Positions 12,214 through 24,604 of a stretch of 64,000 nucleotides of DNA are shown in pieces (the stretch's first letter is position 1; each line of letters opens with the position of its first letter). This DNA is from Ridgeia piscesae. Lineage: Eukaryota > Annelida > Polychaeta > Sabellida > Siboglinidae. The notes beneath the pieces were generated by a model. That model saw only the letters and a program-made list of their open reading frames with translations, was not told where the DNA came from and ran no database searches. Made by a program: the position numbers and the translations under genes. The DNA lies in contig JAODUO010000180.1 of the NCBI GenBank assembly GCA_025642075.2, forward strand, positions 802,001 through 866,000, read 5' to 3'.

Positions 12214-12475
12214 AATTCTATATTTTTAGAATTAAAATATGTATTTATAAGTAACATATTTACCTGGCTCCGTCATTTCACAAGGTGCAATAAACTTTGC
12301 CGCGCCCAAGTTGCTCGCCATAATTAATGAAATGATAAAATTACCTATCCCCACAGCTCCCACCACTCCATCCAATCACTGGGTCTCTTCTCTTCGCACT
12401 TGGCAAAAAGGTCATACTGTGATAGGTAAACTCTCTATAGCGCGGAAGGAGGGAGGGTGATATGGTGAAGCGACG

Positions 12476-12590
12476 GAGCCAGGTAAGTATGTTACTTGTA
12501 AATACATATTTTAATTCTAAAAATATAGAATTTATTGCCTAACATAGACTTAGCCTGGCTCCATCGCTTCACAAGGTGCAGAATCTAGGT
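12476..12590 (-). repeat. DIRS internal complementary region
   Basis: Spans GAAGCGACGGAGCCAGGTAA through the junction ATAGAATTTATTGCC to TCGCTTCACAAGGTGCA. The halves match the two opposite termini in inverse orientation, thus copying a circle junction. Confidence 0.85.
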
Positions 12591-12699
12591 GAATGGATGG
12601 TGGGATATAGACAATGTTACCTCTAATGATCTCTAATGTTGGGTGCAGAATTGATTCTGCAGCCACTACCGGTCCTAGTTGAATGAGATCGGCAGAATA

Positions 12700-13662
12700 G
12701 AGAGATAGGTCCTTGAGATAAAAGTCGGTGAAGGTGTTATGACAGCGCCAGGTATCAGGCCTGTCTGTGGAATGCGAGCGATGCAGCCATGGATCGTACC
12801 TGGTGCGCCTTCACCTTGTGGGACTCAAGGAGAGGTGTAGGGGAATTTGTGTAGCACTCCAGAATAGTTTCCGGATCCACCCGGAGATTGTGGATTGTAC
12901 AATGTCTCGTTTATGCCCTGATTTGAACGACACAAAGAGGAGGCGCTTGTGCTCCCTCCAAGGTATGGACCTATCCAGGTAGAATCTTAGTGCCCATATT
13001 GGGAATAGGAGTTGGTCTTCAGCTATGCCATAGCTCAAATGATGGTTAAGTGTTGGAATTGTGCATGAAAGCCCGCATTTTGGGCCCTTGCCCAATTATT
13101 CTTGCGTCTATGCTATGAATGACAGGTCCATTGTATTTGGGCATGTTCAAAGGCATGGATTTCACCCCGACGTTTGCCGGAAGTAAGCGCGATGAGGAAA
13201 ACTGTGTTCCATGTAAGCAGCTGATCCAATGTTTGGTCTAGCGGTTCGAAAGGTGGTTTTGTCAAAGCTGACAAAACTAAGGTAAAATTCTACTCTGGAA
13301 ATTGACATTGATGGTGCCTGTTCCATTTCGATATTTCGAAGTAGCGACTTCAATGCAGGATTCCTCCCTACTTCCGCACCGGAAGTGGCAAGAAGAGTGT
13401 TAGCGGTTTCCATCTGATAGCCTGCAATGGTTGAGATAGCCAAATGTTTCTCCGTGTGAAGGTGGAGAAGAAAATCCGACACTACACTCTCAGTAGTCAA
13501 GAATGGATTAATGTGTTGTATGTTACACCCAGTAGTGAAGATCCTCCACTTGGACTCATAGATCGCAAGAGTAGACTCTCGTTGGGGTCTACTGACACGG
13601 GAGGCAACATCGACCGAAAGGTCTCTGCTGCAGAGGGTATCCCAGATACTCTCCACGTGCAT
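12700..13662 (-). pseudogene. DIRS tyrosine recombinase, frameshifted
   Basis: Read on minus: STLAIYESKW (core-binding region, about 13570), LAISTIAGYQ, then after frame breaks SIPWREHKRLLFVSFK and ISGWIRKLFW (about 12980-12850), AHQVRSMAASLAF (HxxR box, about 12815-12775) and CHNTFTDFYLKDLS (probable nucleophile Tyr, about 12750-12710). Catalytic boxes are visible but in different frames, so the enzyme is dead. Confidence 0.75.
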
Positions 13663-13679
13663 AGCTGGAGATTGGACGT

Positions 13680-13991
13680 ATCTCGATGGCTCAAGGCTGG
13701 GATAGTAACCGAGGAATGTTGGGTATCTGGAGTGGAGATTGTACCAACATCCCTAAGAGTAGTGGGAACCAGATCGCCTGGGGCCAGTGTGGGGCAATGA
13801 GGATCAGTTCGCACTGGTCCTGTTGGGCCTTCTCGAGCACCCGTGGTAACAGAGCTGGTGGTGGGTATACGTATGCCCACAGTGCCTTCCAGCTCATTGA
13901 CAGAGCATCTACTACCATGGCTGATGGATCTGGAACGGGGGGATACAAATAGTTGAAGTTTGTGATTCCACCTCGTTGCAAACAGATCCAA
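13680..13991 (-). pseudogene. DIRS pol linker (DLFATRWNH ... ILIAPHWP block)
   Basis: Two overlapping minus frames carry DLFATRWNHKLQLFVSP and, after a one-base shift, DALSMSWKALWAYVYPPPAL and LILIAPHWPQAIWFP. This block follows RNase H in DIRS/PAT-type pol proteins. It is split by a frameshift. Confidence 0.8.
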
Positions 13992-14390
13992 TAATAGGAT
14001 TCCCCATTCCCGTGTCAGTGCTCGGAAGACAGATGGCTATGGAGTCCATTCTGTACCTGACATCTGGGAAGGGTGGGACAGGATGTCTGCAAGGACGTTC
14101 AATCTCCCGGTTATGTGTCATGCCCGGAGTACTATTTGGTTGGCCTGACACATGAGGAGTAGCTTCTTGGTCCGTCTGCACAGCTGTACTGACCGTGTTC
14201 CGCCCTGCTTGATGATGTACGACACTACAGTGGAGTTGTCTGATGCAACCATGACTGTCAGATCCATAAGCTTCCGCAGCCAGTGGACCATGGCTCAGTG
14301 TATGGCTTCTAACTCGAGTATGTTGATGTGAAGTGTTTTCTCGGTTGTTGTCCATACACCGGACACCATCAATGCATTCCAATGTGCTCC

Positions 14391-15250
14391 CTAGCCGATG
14401 TTCGATGCATCCGTGAACAACCGAGTGTCTGGTTCTGTTGGGGTAACTGGGGCTCCACTCAGACCATTGTGTACTGACTTCCACCGTTGGAAATCTTGCT
14501 CCGCCGTGGGGAAAGAGGTATCCATAAGTTGCTGGTTAAAATATTGAAATCCCAATGTTGAGAGATGCCATGTTGGGCTTTGCGGGTGTGCAGCCGTCCC
14601 AGAGGAACCTTTTTTTTGTGGATGCAAAGAGACCGAGCAGGATCTGCCACGAATGAGCACATCCTCCTAGGCTTAGAAGGAATGAGCAAATCAATGCTTG
14701 ATTTGTGATATCGATCCAGAGTTGGAGTGACCTGGAAGGAAACCAGGTCGAACTGGTGACCCAGAAAAAGAAATTTCTGTTTTGGGATCAGTTCCAACTT
14801 CTTCTCGTGAATGAGGAGACCCATCGTGTGTGGCAGAGATTGAGCACTTGTACAGTGTCTCGGAGGCACTGGTTGTGAGATGGTGAATAGATGAGCCAGT
14901 TGTCCAGCTACTGACAGAGATTGATGCCCATCACGTGTACCAGCATTTGATCTCTGTCATAATCTTGGTGAATATCCAAGGTGCTGGAGAAAGGCCAAAC
15001 AGCAGTGACCAGAATTGGTATATGGTGTCCCGAGTCTACAATCGAAGACATTTTCGGTAACCTCTGTGGATGGGTATGTGAAAATAGGTATCCACAAGTT
15101 CGATGGAAGGGAGGGATCGCCGAATGCTTTCCGCACTCTCCATCGTGAAGTGGGGAATCTCTAGGAAGGAGGTGAGAAATGAGAGGTCAATGACTGGTTT
15201 CCAACCTCCTGACTTCTTTGGGACAAGGAAGAGGTGACTGTAACACCTGG
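14391..15250 (-). pseudogene. DIRS reverse transcriptase and RNase H remnants
   Basis: Minus-strand motifs: MGLLIHEKKLELIPKQKFLF, FLGHQFDLVSFQVTPTLDR (thumb region typical of DIRS RT) and, near 14400, DTRLFTDASN (start of RNase H). Interrupted by several frame breaks, as in the rest of the element. Confidence 0.75.
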
Positions 15251-15599
15251 GAGATGTAGTGTCGCAGACTACCTACCTCCACAACGTTGTTTTGTTGCAT
15301 GGACTGTGTCAGTGAACGGAGGGCTGTGCGCTTCAAGATAGAGCCCTAGTCTACAAACGCAGATGAGGCACCTGTCATGGGGGGACACTCTCGGAACCGA
15401 AGATGAAAACCAACTTCCAGAAAATTGCACACCCACTCGCTGCATCTCCTTCGTCTCTAGACATTGATGAAACAGGGACAGTCGAACTCCCTCCTTCCTT
15501 GTAAGCAAAGGAAGTAACACGACCACCTGTCGAGAGGGTCGAAGGTCGCGTAACCATTGGGCTGACCGGTGCCCAAGTACTGGGACACAGGTAGTCATG

Positions 15600-16540
15600 A
15601 CCTGTGTCGTCGTCCTCCTCATTGGTGAAAGGGACGTCCTGAACCACGTCCTCTAGTGGCCAGAAAGGGCTGCTGACGGGAGAATGACAGTGGCATTGGC
15701 ATAGCAGCCTGCCATAGTTGCGCGGATCTAGTTGGTGCTGACCGATGTGGAGCAGCACATGTTTTACCGATGGTAAAAGGTGCCGAGCCCCTGTATAGGC
15801 CATAGTTTCGTTGCCGACTGGCCACCTTGTCCCGCAACTGTAGCTTAGTTGCGAGCTCGTCAAATAGTGACAAAGCCCCAAATGGAGCAGTGCAAAGGTG
15901 CTCCCGTTCCTCTAGTGGCACAAGGGGAGAGATTCCTCATAGAGCTTGGTCCTGTTGATGCAATAGGATGTCGTAGGTGATGGCGCAATCCAAGGTAACA
16001 CCATCGTACCAAGCCGTTGCCACTGACTGTAAAGTTGCCTTGAGCTGTTCCAACAGCTGTTCTGTGGATACGCTTCCAATGTCCACGTGTTCAATCAGTC
16101 CTTGTATGAACCGATTGAGGGCAGCTCTCGTCCAATCCTGGAAGGAGGAGATACACAACCATCGTCGTGTCATGGCTGCGAGGTCACGGAAATACTTCTG
16201 CTCCGTGCCGAGTCCGAGAAATCTCGGTGAAACCCTTATCTACGACAGGGGAGTCTCGTGAAAACAGAAAACCTGTAGAAGAAAGCTCTAATGGAGAGTA
16301 CATGGCCTCTCTGAAGCGTGGTACCGAAGCAAATCGGTGTGATTTGCCCCCTGGAGTGGTTTGTAATTCCTGCTGAATTTTCTGAAAGTGATTGATCATT
16401 AGCGACTGGAATGGTATAATCGGCTTGTGCTAGTACTGACAAATGTGGCACTGTGTGAGGAATGAGACTGTCGGTCGCTGGCAATTCATCACAGAGATAA
16501 GTGCAGGCCAGTATAATCCCTTCTGAATGTGACATCGTGT
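15600..16540 (-). pseudogene. DIRS gag-like ORF remnants
   Basis: A string of short minus frames lies upstream of pol: RFASVPRFREAMYSPLE, FQDWTRAALNRFIQGLIEH and GALSLFDELATKLQLRDK. Position and composition fit the DIRS capsid-like ORF1; I see no diagnostic motif. Confidence 0.5.
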
Positions 16541-17725
16541 CACATTGTTCGTCCTGTTGTACGGTAACTGATTCTGGAGTTGGATCAGTGCACTCCAGGC
16601 ATCATCGTCATCCGAACAGGAATATTCAAGCCAATCATCATATGCTATGTGAGCGGTGCTGTTATCGCCCGAACAGGAGAATGGCAAGAAAAATTATTGT
16701 TGCCGGGCGGAACCGGTGTACGGCGTGGGTACACATCATCTGGTGTGCAGTGATGTCCGGCCATCACTGGGGTCAACGTCCAGCTCTCCGGAGAACTGGC
16801 CAGGTCTCCGGGTTTGGGTTCCCATACAGCCGAACGTATCAACCTATGGTTTCCGCAGAGCTCCAGCTCTCCGGGTTCCGGCCTCGTTTCCGTTCGATCC
16901 GGAGGAATGTCACCGTTTTTTTGACCGGGCCGTGCCCGCCAGCGTAAGTCCATTGACATGGACTGCCGGTATGTGCTCGGATTCCCTTTTTGGGAATCCA
17001 ACTGGCGAGACTATTGTCTGGGCAGTTCTGTCAACCATCGCGCCATCAACGACGGCTGAACTGTCGGTAATCACGTGTTGGTAATATCCGCTGGTGCAAA
17101 GACGGTTGAGAATATCTTCCAACATGGACTAACGGTCACGGTCTTGGACCATCTCCGGGGATGGCACCGGAGAAAACCCAAGAAAGCTGCCACTAGATAT
17201 GCTACATTCCATTCCATACTTAATCAGTCCATTGTGAACAAGTGTTGTACTTGTTGTCGACTGTAATACCGTGACAAGGGACACTTGTTCGGATGATTAT
17301 CGCCGCCGTGCATGTAGTCTAGTGCAGACGGTGGCATGTTCGCGAGTGGTCCGCCATTACAATTACGTTAAAATTGAAAGGGCGAAGTCGAAAAACGGCT
17401 AATAATAGAAAAATACTACTGAAAAGTGGTCTGAAATAGCCCATTATATTGCATAGGTGAAACAATAAACCGTAACTTCGTTTAAACAAAATATGATATC
17501 AGCTCACAAAACTGATAAATACGGTGCTACGCAAAGGCAAGACTTAAACGATGGCGGCACCATGTAAGAAGAAAAGAGACTCAGTGATTGGATGGGGTGG
17601 TGGGAACTGTGGGGATAGGTCATTTTTTCATTTTATTAATTGTGGCGAGCAATTTGGGCGTGGCCAAGTCTATTGCACCTTGTGAAGCGACGGAGCCAGG
17701 CTAAGTCTATGTTAGGTAATAAATT

Positions 17726-18134
17726 AAATTTCAATGCTGTGTATTGGAATGTACTGGGTAGTCACTTATACAGTCCACTGAATATGAGTAAGACAAACAC
17801 TGACGCTGTGTTGCAACCAGGTAGTGGCGTGCTGTGTTATCAGATGTAGGTCAGGTCGTATTGTCCATGGATCATACAGGAAAAGAAACGTCAGAAATAC
17901 GACAACCAGAATCAGCCAGGTGTGACCAGGTGCTACATGAAAGCCTGGCCTACAAGAGACATTTAGTGCAGTATCAAGATCTGGGATATCAATGCATGTG
18001 TGACAAAGTCTGCAATGACAAGACTTGTGTGATACCAACAGGTTGACACATTTTCAGCTTACTGTCTAAGAACTGTGTCCAACTCGACATACACGTATGC
18101 AGACGCATGTCAGAAACAAGAGGAGGACCTCATT
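17726..18134 (+). promoter_or_regulatory. Upstream region of gene B
   Basis: Non-coding. Segment 17812-17985 shares blocks with the gene A upstream region (CAACCAGGTAGTGG, GAATCAGCCA, CCTACAAGA, GATCTGGGA), suggesting retained promoter or 5' UTR. The DIRS element now lies directly upstream. Confidence 0.4.
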
Positions 18135-18210
18135 ATGGTTCTAATCAGTGTCAACAGTCTACTGATGGCTCTGGTCTTTTGTCAGCAGACCATGGGCACA
18201 ACACCTACAG
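18135..18210 (+). CDS. Gene B exon 1: signal peptide
   Basis: Leader core SLLMALVF followed by CQQT; donor G|GTAACT, phase 1. Confidence 0.75.
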
Positions 18211-21200
18211 GTAACTCAATGACTGTGATTTCTTCGGTCTTTAAATACATGCAACATAATGTTAATTCTAAAGGTGCACCTCCCTTCCTTTGTCACAAAG
18301 AGTTGTAAACAGAATAAAGCTGATGTATTTTATACACATAGTCAGATAGGCATAGTAGTCACAAGCATATGCACATACATGCATACCGTGTAATATAATA
18401 ATAATGATGATACTATAGATGCCAGTTAAGCATAGATAAAACAGAAATGTCAACTAATCACTGAACAAGGAGATTGCTTTTTGTAGCCAATTAATCATCT
18501 CACATCTGTCTTCAGCTAACTTGTGTCTATTTTTTCTATGAATTCACAGTGATAACACGGTGCACACGACCAAACGCACCATCTGTGACACTAACATGTC
18601 CTCACCACCAAAGGTTGTACATAATGAATGCAACAATTGGAAGAAGCAAATGTGTGAATACGATGACATGCTGTCCACACCAACCTGCATGCGAAACTGA
18701 GGCATCTAAAGAACACCTCAAATACCTAAAGATGAAATGGTGCAATGACAAACAAAATTGTACCATATATATGACAGCTGGTTGGTGTGATGGAGTCACT
18801 GACTATGAATCAGTCTACTATGACTGTATCAACCCAGGTGAGTTGACAATACAGGCAGCAATCACAGTACAATAACACAATTGTCATTCTGTGTAAATGT
18901 ATCATTCAGATATGTCCCCCAGCCATTGTGTGAATGATGTATCATTCTGATGTGTGTCCCCCAGTCACTGCCTGAGTGATATATGACTGTATGTATGTCC
19001 CTCTGTCACTGCCTTAATGATGTATCATTTTAGTGTGTGTCCACTGCTGGATGTGCAAATGTACTACTGTGTCGTCATCTAGTGGTAGCCATCTGATGAA
19101 GACTGCAGAGCGCCATCAAAACATCACAGGATATAAAATAAACTGACTGCAACCAATATTATGCATTTTCTATTTATGAACCATCCTATTCACACATTAG
19201 TTTACTGGTTGTAAAAATGAAAGTTATGTAAAACGTCCCTGGTGAAACTGTAAAAATAACTTTACCAACAGTAATTAAAAAGATGTTTTACTTTATTCCT
19301 GAAATGCAAACTGTACAGGATGACACTGTTATCACACATGAACACATGCATACACACAACACACACATCCTCACAATGTGACTGCACTTAGTCAAAATGC
19401 CAATGACAACGTCAGAATGCCATCTACCATTACAGATGCTGACATAACGACAACTGTGCCAACCACAACCACAACTGCGATGGTGCCAACCATCATAAGT
19501 GAATCAACATCACCAACAATATACTATGTAGCTACACAGCAAAACACAGCAAGAAATGCTATGAGTAGCATTACGGACAGCACTACAAAAGAAAGTAACC
19601 CAAGCAGCAGCCTCACACAGAGCACTGTCCAAGAGACCACTGGACCAGACAGTGGAGACCACAGCAAGTCAATAGGAACACAAGACACACCCAGCCAGAC
19701 AAATATCGGTAAGATTTTTTGGGGAATGCAGAGAAGGCTAGACACAACTACCTGTTATCATCCACCACATAATTGTTTGTTGCATTAAATCTATCAGTAG
19801 AAATCAAATACTGCTTTAATTGCTCGGTAATTGATCATGACTTGGTGTATGGGTGGGAAAGTAACTGGACATTGCTCACAGTACTGATATACTACACAAT
19901 ATTCAAAAGATCACTGATGATTTATAAACTGCCAACATTAAGCGATTCAAAAACCACTGGAAACAAATGATGATCATCACAATTAATACAAATGCATTTG
20001 CTAATGGAATAATTTACTCAATGGTGTTTTTGATACTGTGGCAATATTTCTATCAGTGCAGTTGTGTGCTATCTTTTCTGTTTTCATGTGACATCACTGG
20101 TAGTGACTACAAAGTTAGTGGGAATATTCCCAATAGTTGATACACTGTTAATAATTCTTTGTCTCGCCTGTATCTCAATGGCTTCATTGTTCTTTCCTCA
20201 TTAGAAAAGTTTTCTCGGGCAAGTACTGGGGCAACTTTGGCTGTGATGTTATGACTTTTGTTGAACTGTGACCTCTATGTTCTCCAGCTGCTGTAAGTGA
20301 AAGCCTCACGCTTTCGTGTGTCACTCCACAAATTACATGTTGTTCTTATGGTGTTGGCCCTAACAGTCCAACATTTCTGAGTTTGATGTATGTTCATATT
20401 TTTGGAAGAATCATGATCAGTTTCTCTGATATCTTGCACATGTGTGATGGAAGGACATACCCCATGAATATGACCATTACCAGCAATGTCACATGTCAAC
20501 AAAAGGAGCATATAATAATGTTGATGAAGGTACAATAAAGATGCTAAAAGCACAAACAACTATTATGAGACAGTTTGTTCTCGGTTTGTTTATAACCTCA
20601 TAACTTCGTCAGTTTAGTGTATATCAGGCTGAAATTTCTTACATGTGATCTAGCAGGCCCATTTAAGATCATTCATAGATTTATAGATTTTCTTAATTTT
20701 TTCAAAAGGGTGGAGAACATGGTGTGCTCAATATTTCAAAATACTGTACATGGAGTTGCAGCCGTGTAATTTCATGCTTTCTATATCATCCCAAAGATAT
20801 GGAAAATATTGTTCATGGCTCCAAGATTTTAATGTTCCAAAGTAAGTTTAAATTCTTGCTGTCCATCATGAGCATAAAGATAAGTATGCCATATACATAT
20901 AATGTCTCAAGAAGTATCTAGAAATTATGAATAGTTTAAACGTTATTGAGATTTGGAAGTCCTCAGCGCTTAACTCAGCTAGCTAGCCCGGTAACTCACC
21001 TAGCATCATATATAATCATAATAACATCCAGTTTCAACATACATGTACATCAGAGTGCCTGAGATGGTCATACATTTAGTGCTGTATATAAAGTCTTCTC
21101 TTCATAGTAATATCGACCAAAAATATTTCCTTTTAAACAGATAATCACAGTTTCTTGAGAGGTAAACCTATGTGATATAGAGAAATGCCATGTTTAAAGA

Positions 21201-22448
21201 CAGGGACATTTCATAAGTATTGGTCTGGTCACCAAGGTGTGTCAGTGTCACTGTTCTTTTTACAGCTCTCGTAGCGGGTCTGGTGACAGCAGCTTGCATT
21301 GTGTTGATTGCTGCTGTCTTAGTCATCATCATCTGCAGGAGGTAGGTAGTGTGGATATATCTTATAAATCAATATACCATACAATTAAAATAACTTTAAT
21401 TGTTCTACTATTTATATGTGCAACATAAAAACCAAATTTGATGAGTCTGATGGGTCTCCATAGAGCTTCAATAAATATGAAAGTGCTTGAGTAGTTGCTT
21501 AAATAGCCCTGCAGTCACTGTCAGGCATTGGATTGGGGTTTTAATCCCAGTACCAACTGCCATTTCGTTTTCCATTGATCCCTGCTGCTTCGAGTCTGTG
21601 CCAGGGAAAGTAAAAGACCTAACACAGGACAATGAACTCTCTAACGCTAAAGAGGGAAAACTCTGATAACAGTTCTCAACAATATTGCAGAGAAACACAT
21701 ATGGCTAACACAGACTGGGAGCAATATAAAATCAGTGTCTGTATCTATCAAACTTTAACTTCATTTGTCTAGTCAGGCAGGTTCAGCTGTATATTAGAGC
21801 TAATGCAGGGTAAACTGATGTAATTTCATCAGCTGGTTTAACCACAAAACAGAGATGCAACTACACTCTAGTAGTGACTCTACCATCGCAAATAAGGGTT
21901 GATAAATGTCTCCTTATATGGTATTGTTTCTCCACAGAACCAGACGTGCAAATCACCATGAAGATATGGACAAGGAATCAGTTCAGCCTGTAAAAACTCT
22001 ATGTGACACCACTACAGGCAGCAAAGCAGACCCATCTGGGGGCACAGAGGTCAATCATCACAGTAATGGGACCACAGTGACTTCACCTGGTGACACAACA
22101 CCTAACGTCTCACTTGAAGACCTTTACACCAAACCAAACAAACAGAAAAAGCTTCACAAGAATGTGCAGGATTCCCAGAATGCATCTGATTATGCCTGTG
22201 TATACGGACATGTGAAAGCTGAGCCGATGGATGAACATGCTGGGATGACAGGTTCAGGAAACGATGAACTGGACTATATAGAGATTGACCACAGAGGGAC
22301 AGACGGAACCACGAGAGATGTGGGTCCACAACCCGAGTCAGAGACAGTTACTTATGCTGAGATTCAACCAAAGACAACCAGTGCTGACACGACACCACAG
22401 GTTGGTGACACTGACATGTCTATGGTCGAGAATGACATCTACTCATAG
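18135..22448 (+). CDS. Gene B: SUEL-lectin/stalk/TM receptor with two ITIMs (407 aa)
   Basis: Exons 18135-18210, 18550-18837, 19436-19708, 21266-21341 and 21938-22448, phases 1, 1, 1, 2, open to TAG at 22446-22448. An in-frame ATG at 18075 exists, but 18135 starts directly before the hydrophobic leader as in the paralogs. Layout: signal 1-25, SUEL 26-121, stalk 122-212, TM 213-236, tail 238-407. The tail has two canonical ITIMs 26 residues apart, the spacing suited to tandem-SH2 phosphatases (family knowledge; partners here are inferred). The intron before the TM exon shares sequence with the matching intron of gene D (about 20808 and 41697), supporting duplication with introns. Confidence 0.82.
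18550..18837 (+). CDS. Gene B exon 2: SUEL lectin domain
   Basis: Opens V-ITRCTRP; then LYIMNATIGRS with sequon NAT, MTCCPHQPAC, CNDKQNC and TDYESVYYDC. Acceptor AATTCACAG, donor G|GTGAGT, 288 nt, phase 1-1. Confidence 0.85.
18895..19050. repeat. Short degenerate tandem repeat, intron 2 of gene B
   Basis: Three to four imperfect units of about 50 bp built on TGTATCATTCTGATGTGTGT and CCCCCAGTCACTG. Confidence 0.7.
19436..19708 (+). CDS. Gene B exon 3: Thr/Ser-rich stalk
   Basis: Acceptor CCATTACAG; begins DADITTTVPTTTTT, ends DTPSQTNI, 273 nt, phase 1-1. Less repetitive than in A or C. Probably an O-glycosylated spacer. Confidence 0.78.
21266..21341 (+). CDS. Gene B exon 4: transmembrane helix
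   Basis: ALVAGLVTAACIVLIAAVL followed by VIIIC and RR; AxxxG at the outer end. One codon shorter than the other paralogs (76 versus 79 nt). Acceptor TTTTTACAG has no TTG tract. Confidence 0.85.
21938..22448 (+). CDS. Gene B exon 5: ITIM tail
   Basis: About 170 residues. Ordered motifs: DLYTKPNKQKK, ASDYACVYGHV, LDYIEI (ITIM), VTYAEI (ITIM), C-terminal MVENDIYS. Strong identity with the gene C tail from ASDYACVYGHV to the end suggests recent duplication or gene conversion. Confidence 0.85.
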
Positions 22449-22580
22449 TGACTCAATACAACAGGATTGTGACACTGACATGACTATGGTCGAGAATGAT
22501 ATCTACTCATTGTGACACAATACCACAGGATTGTGACATGGACATGGCTATGATTGAGAAAGACCTCTTCCTGTAGTGAC
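22449..22580 (+). repeat. 3' repeats derived from the gene B C-terminal codons
   Basis: After the stop codon two imperfect copies of the last coding segment follow (GACATGACTATGGTCGAGAA and a more mutated copy). They are out of the reading frame or behind stops. Confidence 0.85.
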
Positions 22581-22749
22581 AATACAGCAGGGGTCATGTC
22601 TGTCATCGGGCACCAACTGTTACTATTTAATTTAATAATACAGCTGGATGGTGACACAGACGATGGTTGAGAATGAACTGTTCACAATGACACAGCTACA
22701 GTAACACAGTGTCAAGACTGTTGGTGACACTTACTTACAGCTGCCAGTA

Positions 22750-23058
22750 GAGAATGGGCGAGGTGGTAGGACAGGCTGAGTGATGATATGTAAGACAATG
22801 GGCGACGAGGTGGTAGGACAGGCTGAGTGATGCTATGTAAGACAATGGGCGAGGTGGTAGGACAGGCTGAGTGATGCTATGTAAGACAATGGGCGAGGTG
22901 GTAGGACAGGCTGAGTGATGCTATGTAAGACAATGGGCGAGGTGGTAGGACAGGCTGAGTGAAGCTATGTAAGACAATGGGCGAGGTGGTAGGACAGGCT
23001 GAGTGATGCTATGTAAGACAATGGGCGAGGTGGTAGGACAGGCTGAGTGATGCTATGT
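22750..23058. repeat. 44-bp minisatellite, about 7 copies
   Basis: Unit built on CAATGGGCGAGGTGGTAGGA plus CAGGCTGAGTGATGCTATGT; copies nearly identical. Confidence 0.95.
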
Positions 23059-24604
23059 TGGTTTGGAGGCATGGCTCCTCAGAAATATTTTTCTACCTTC
23101 AAAACGCTGCATTCAGAAGTGTGTTTTAACCTATTCTCTATTATATAAAGGGGAAACAAATGCATACCTGCAACACGCAGCATGTAAATATGTCAACAGC
23201 AGGAAATAGCTACAAGGTGGCAATAGTGGCTTAGAAAAACAGCGAGAGGGCGCACCTCACTCATCATATAGCAGGTGAAACACTGGTTGCAAATGATATA
23301 ATTATACATGAAAAAAGTATAGCATCGCTGACTAACCACAGCAGTTAGAAGGATACACCTATTCACATAAAGTAATTTACCAGAATAATCACTTAATTGA
23401 TGCACTTACTGTTAGTATTAATTCCTAGCATAATGCCAACTACTATTCTCTGGCTTGTGTATTCCGTAGCCATTGTTGTATTAACAACAACTGTTACTTA
23501 GTCTCTAGCAGTAATAGTTTCACTTCCTGTTCTGTCCACCGTCTTCACTGGACAAACACTGGGAAATACTCTACAGTGAAGTCATTAACCAATGTCTAAC
23601 TTACTGAGGAATCACTTTATTTCACATACATGAGGAAGTAGGATTCAGAAACATTCTCTCCTGTCATGTGTCATGCCCTCTTGTCACTAGTCCTCATGGT
23701 TTATACTTACTGTGAGATATTCCTATTACATCAGTAACTGCTGTATCTGTCCCTCAGGCTGTGTTTGTACATCAAAGAACATCTCGATTGGGCCTAATAA
23801 GGTGTGCATGCATGTGTGCGAGCATGTTTGTAAGTATACACGCCATTAGCCAGAACCGTTAATTTTTCAATTTATCAATTTCTATTTACCAGTTATATAC
23901 ATAAAACCCAGTCATATTTGTGTCAAATGTGAGTGGCCAATTAAGTCTCTGAGATTTGCATTTATTGTATATTAATTTGTATATGGTATTTGAAAAAAGT
24001 CCTGTTATGGAAGGGCGAAATACGTATTTGAAAAATAAAAACCTTTTATGATTTTTTGATAACCCATTGCATGATGGGAAAATAGGTTCCTGGCTAAAAT
24101 TCTGGGCATGTGTAGGCATGCATGCACATACGTGCACGTATGCATGCATGTGTGTGCATGTATCCATATCATACGTACGTGTGTGTCTGTGTGTGCTTGC
24201 GTGTGCAAAGAAATGTGCACGCACGTTTTTGTGCATAGACGTCAAGACCTAATTGTTTACTTTAACTGGTGGCCTACTTCTGTTTTTAACAAGTTAGATA
24301 AACTCACAGTATGTCACGCAGACACAATCCACTGCTCACTCACAGGTATTTACAGGTGAAGTTGTGGTCATATCTGTTTCACCCCTCACCCCCCCCCATG
24401 CAGACCTGTTCATATGTAAATCACCTACCGGGGGTACTCATCTTAGGGAGCGGTGTAGGCATGATAGTGTGCTATTGTAGTCAATCACTGCCGTTGTCTA
24501 ACCTTCTATACACGCGAGTGGATTGTGACAATGAGAAATAAAAAGATGCACAGACTGTTAAGAACGATGAGTGTGTATTTGTTACTTTATGACTCCCACG
24601 CAAC
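23059..24604. other. Intergenic B-C, no gene seen
   Basis: No supported coding sequence. About 24100-24225 is an alternating purine-pyrimidine stretch (GCATGCATGCACATACGTGC type) that could adopt Z-DNA and gives spurious Cys/His-rich frames. Confidence 0.6.

Larger units (their letters stand above)
12214..17725 (-). mobile_element. DIRS-type tyrosine-recombinase retrotransposon, degenerate
   Basis: 5.5-kb element on the minus strand. Left terminal sequence (12214 to about 12410) is inverted at 17565-17725. A segment at about 12476-12590 is complementary to both termini joined head to tail: its first half inverts 12214-12290 and its second half inverts about 17680-17722. That is the internal complementary region typical of DIRS elements. 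Minus-strand order is gag-like, RT, RNase H, then tyrosine recombinase, as in DIRS. Many frameshifts and stops show it is not autonomous. No target-site duplication is evident, as expected for recombinase-mediated integration. Confidence 0.88.

Noticed and set aside
12214..17725. Retrovirus-like or LTR element
   Set aside because: Inverted termini, internal complementary region and a tyrosine recombinase instead of a DDE integrase and protease identify DIRS.
18075..18134. Upstream in-frame ATG for gene B
   Set aside because: It would put 20 polar residues before the hydrophobic leader; the paralogs start directly before it.
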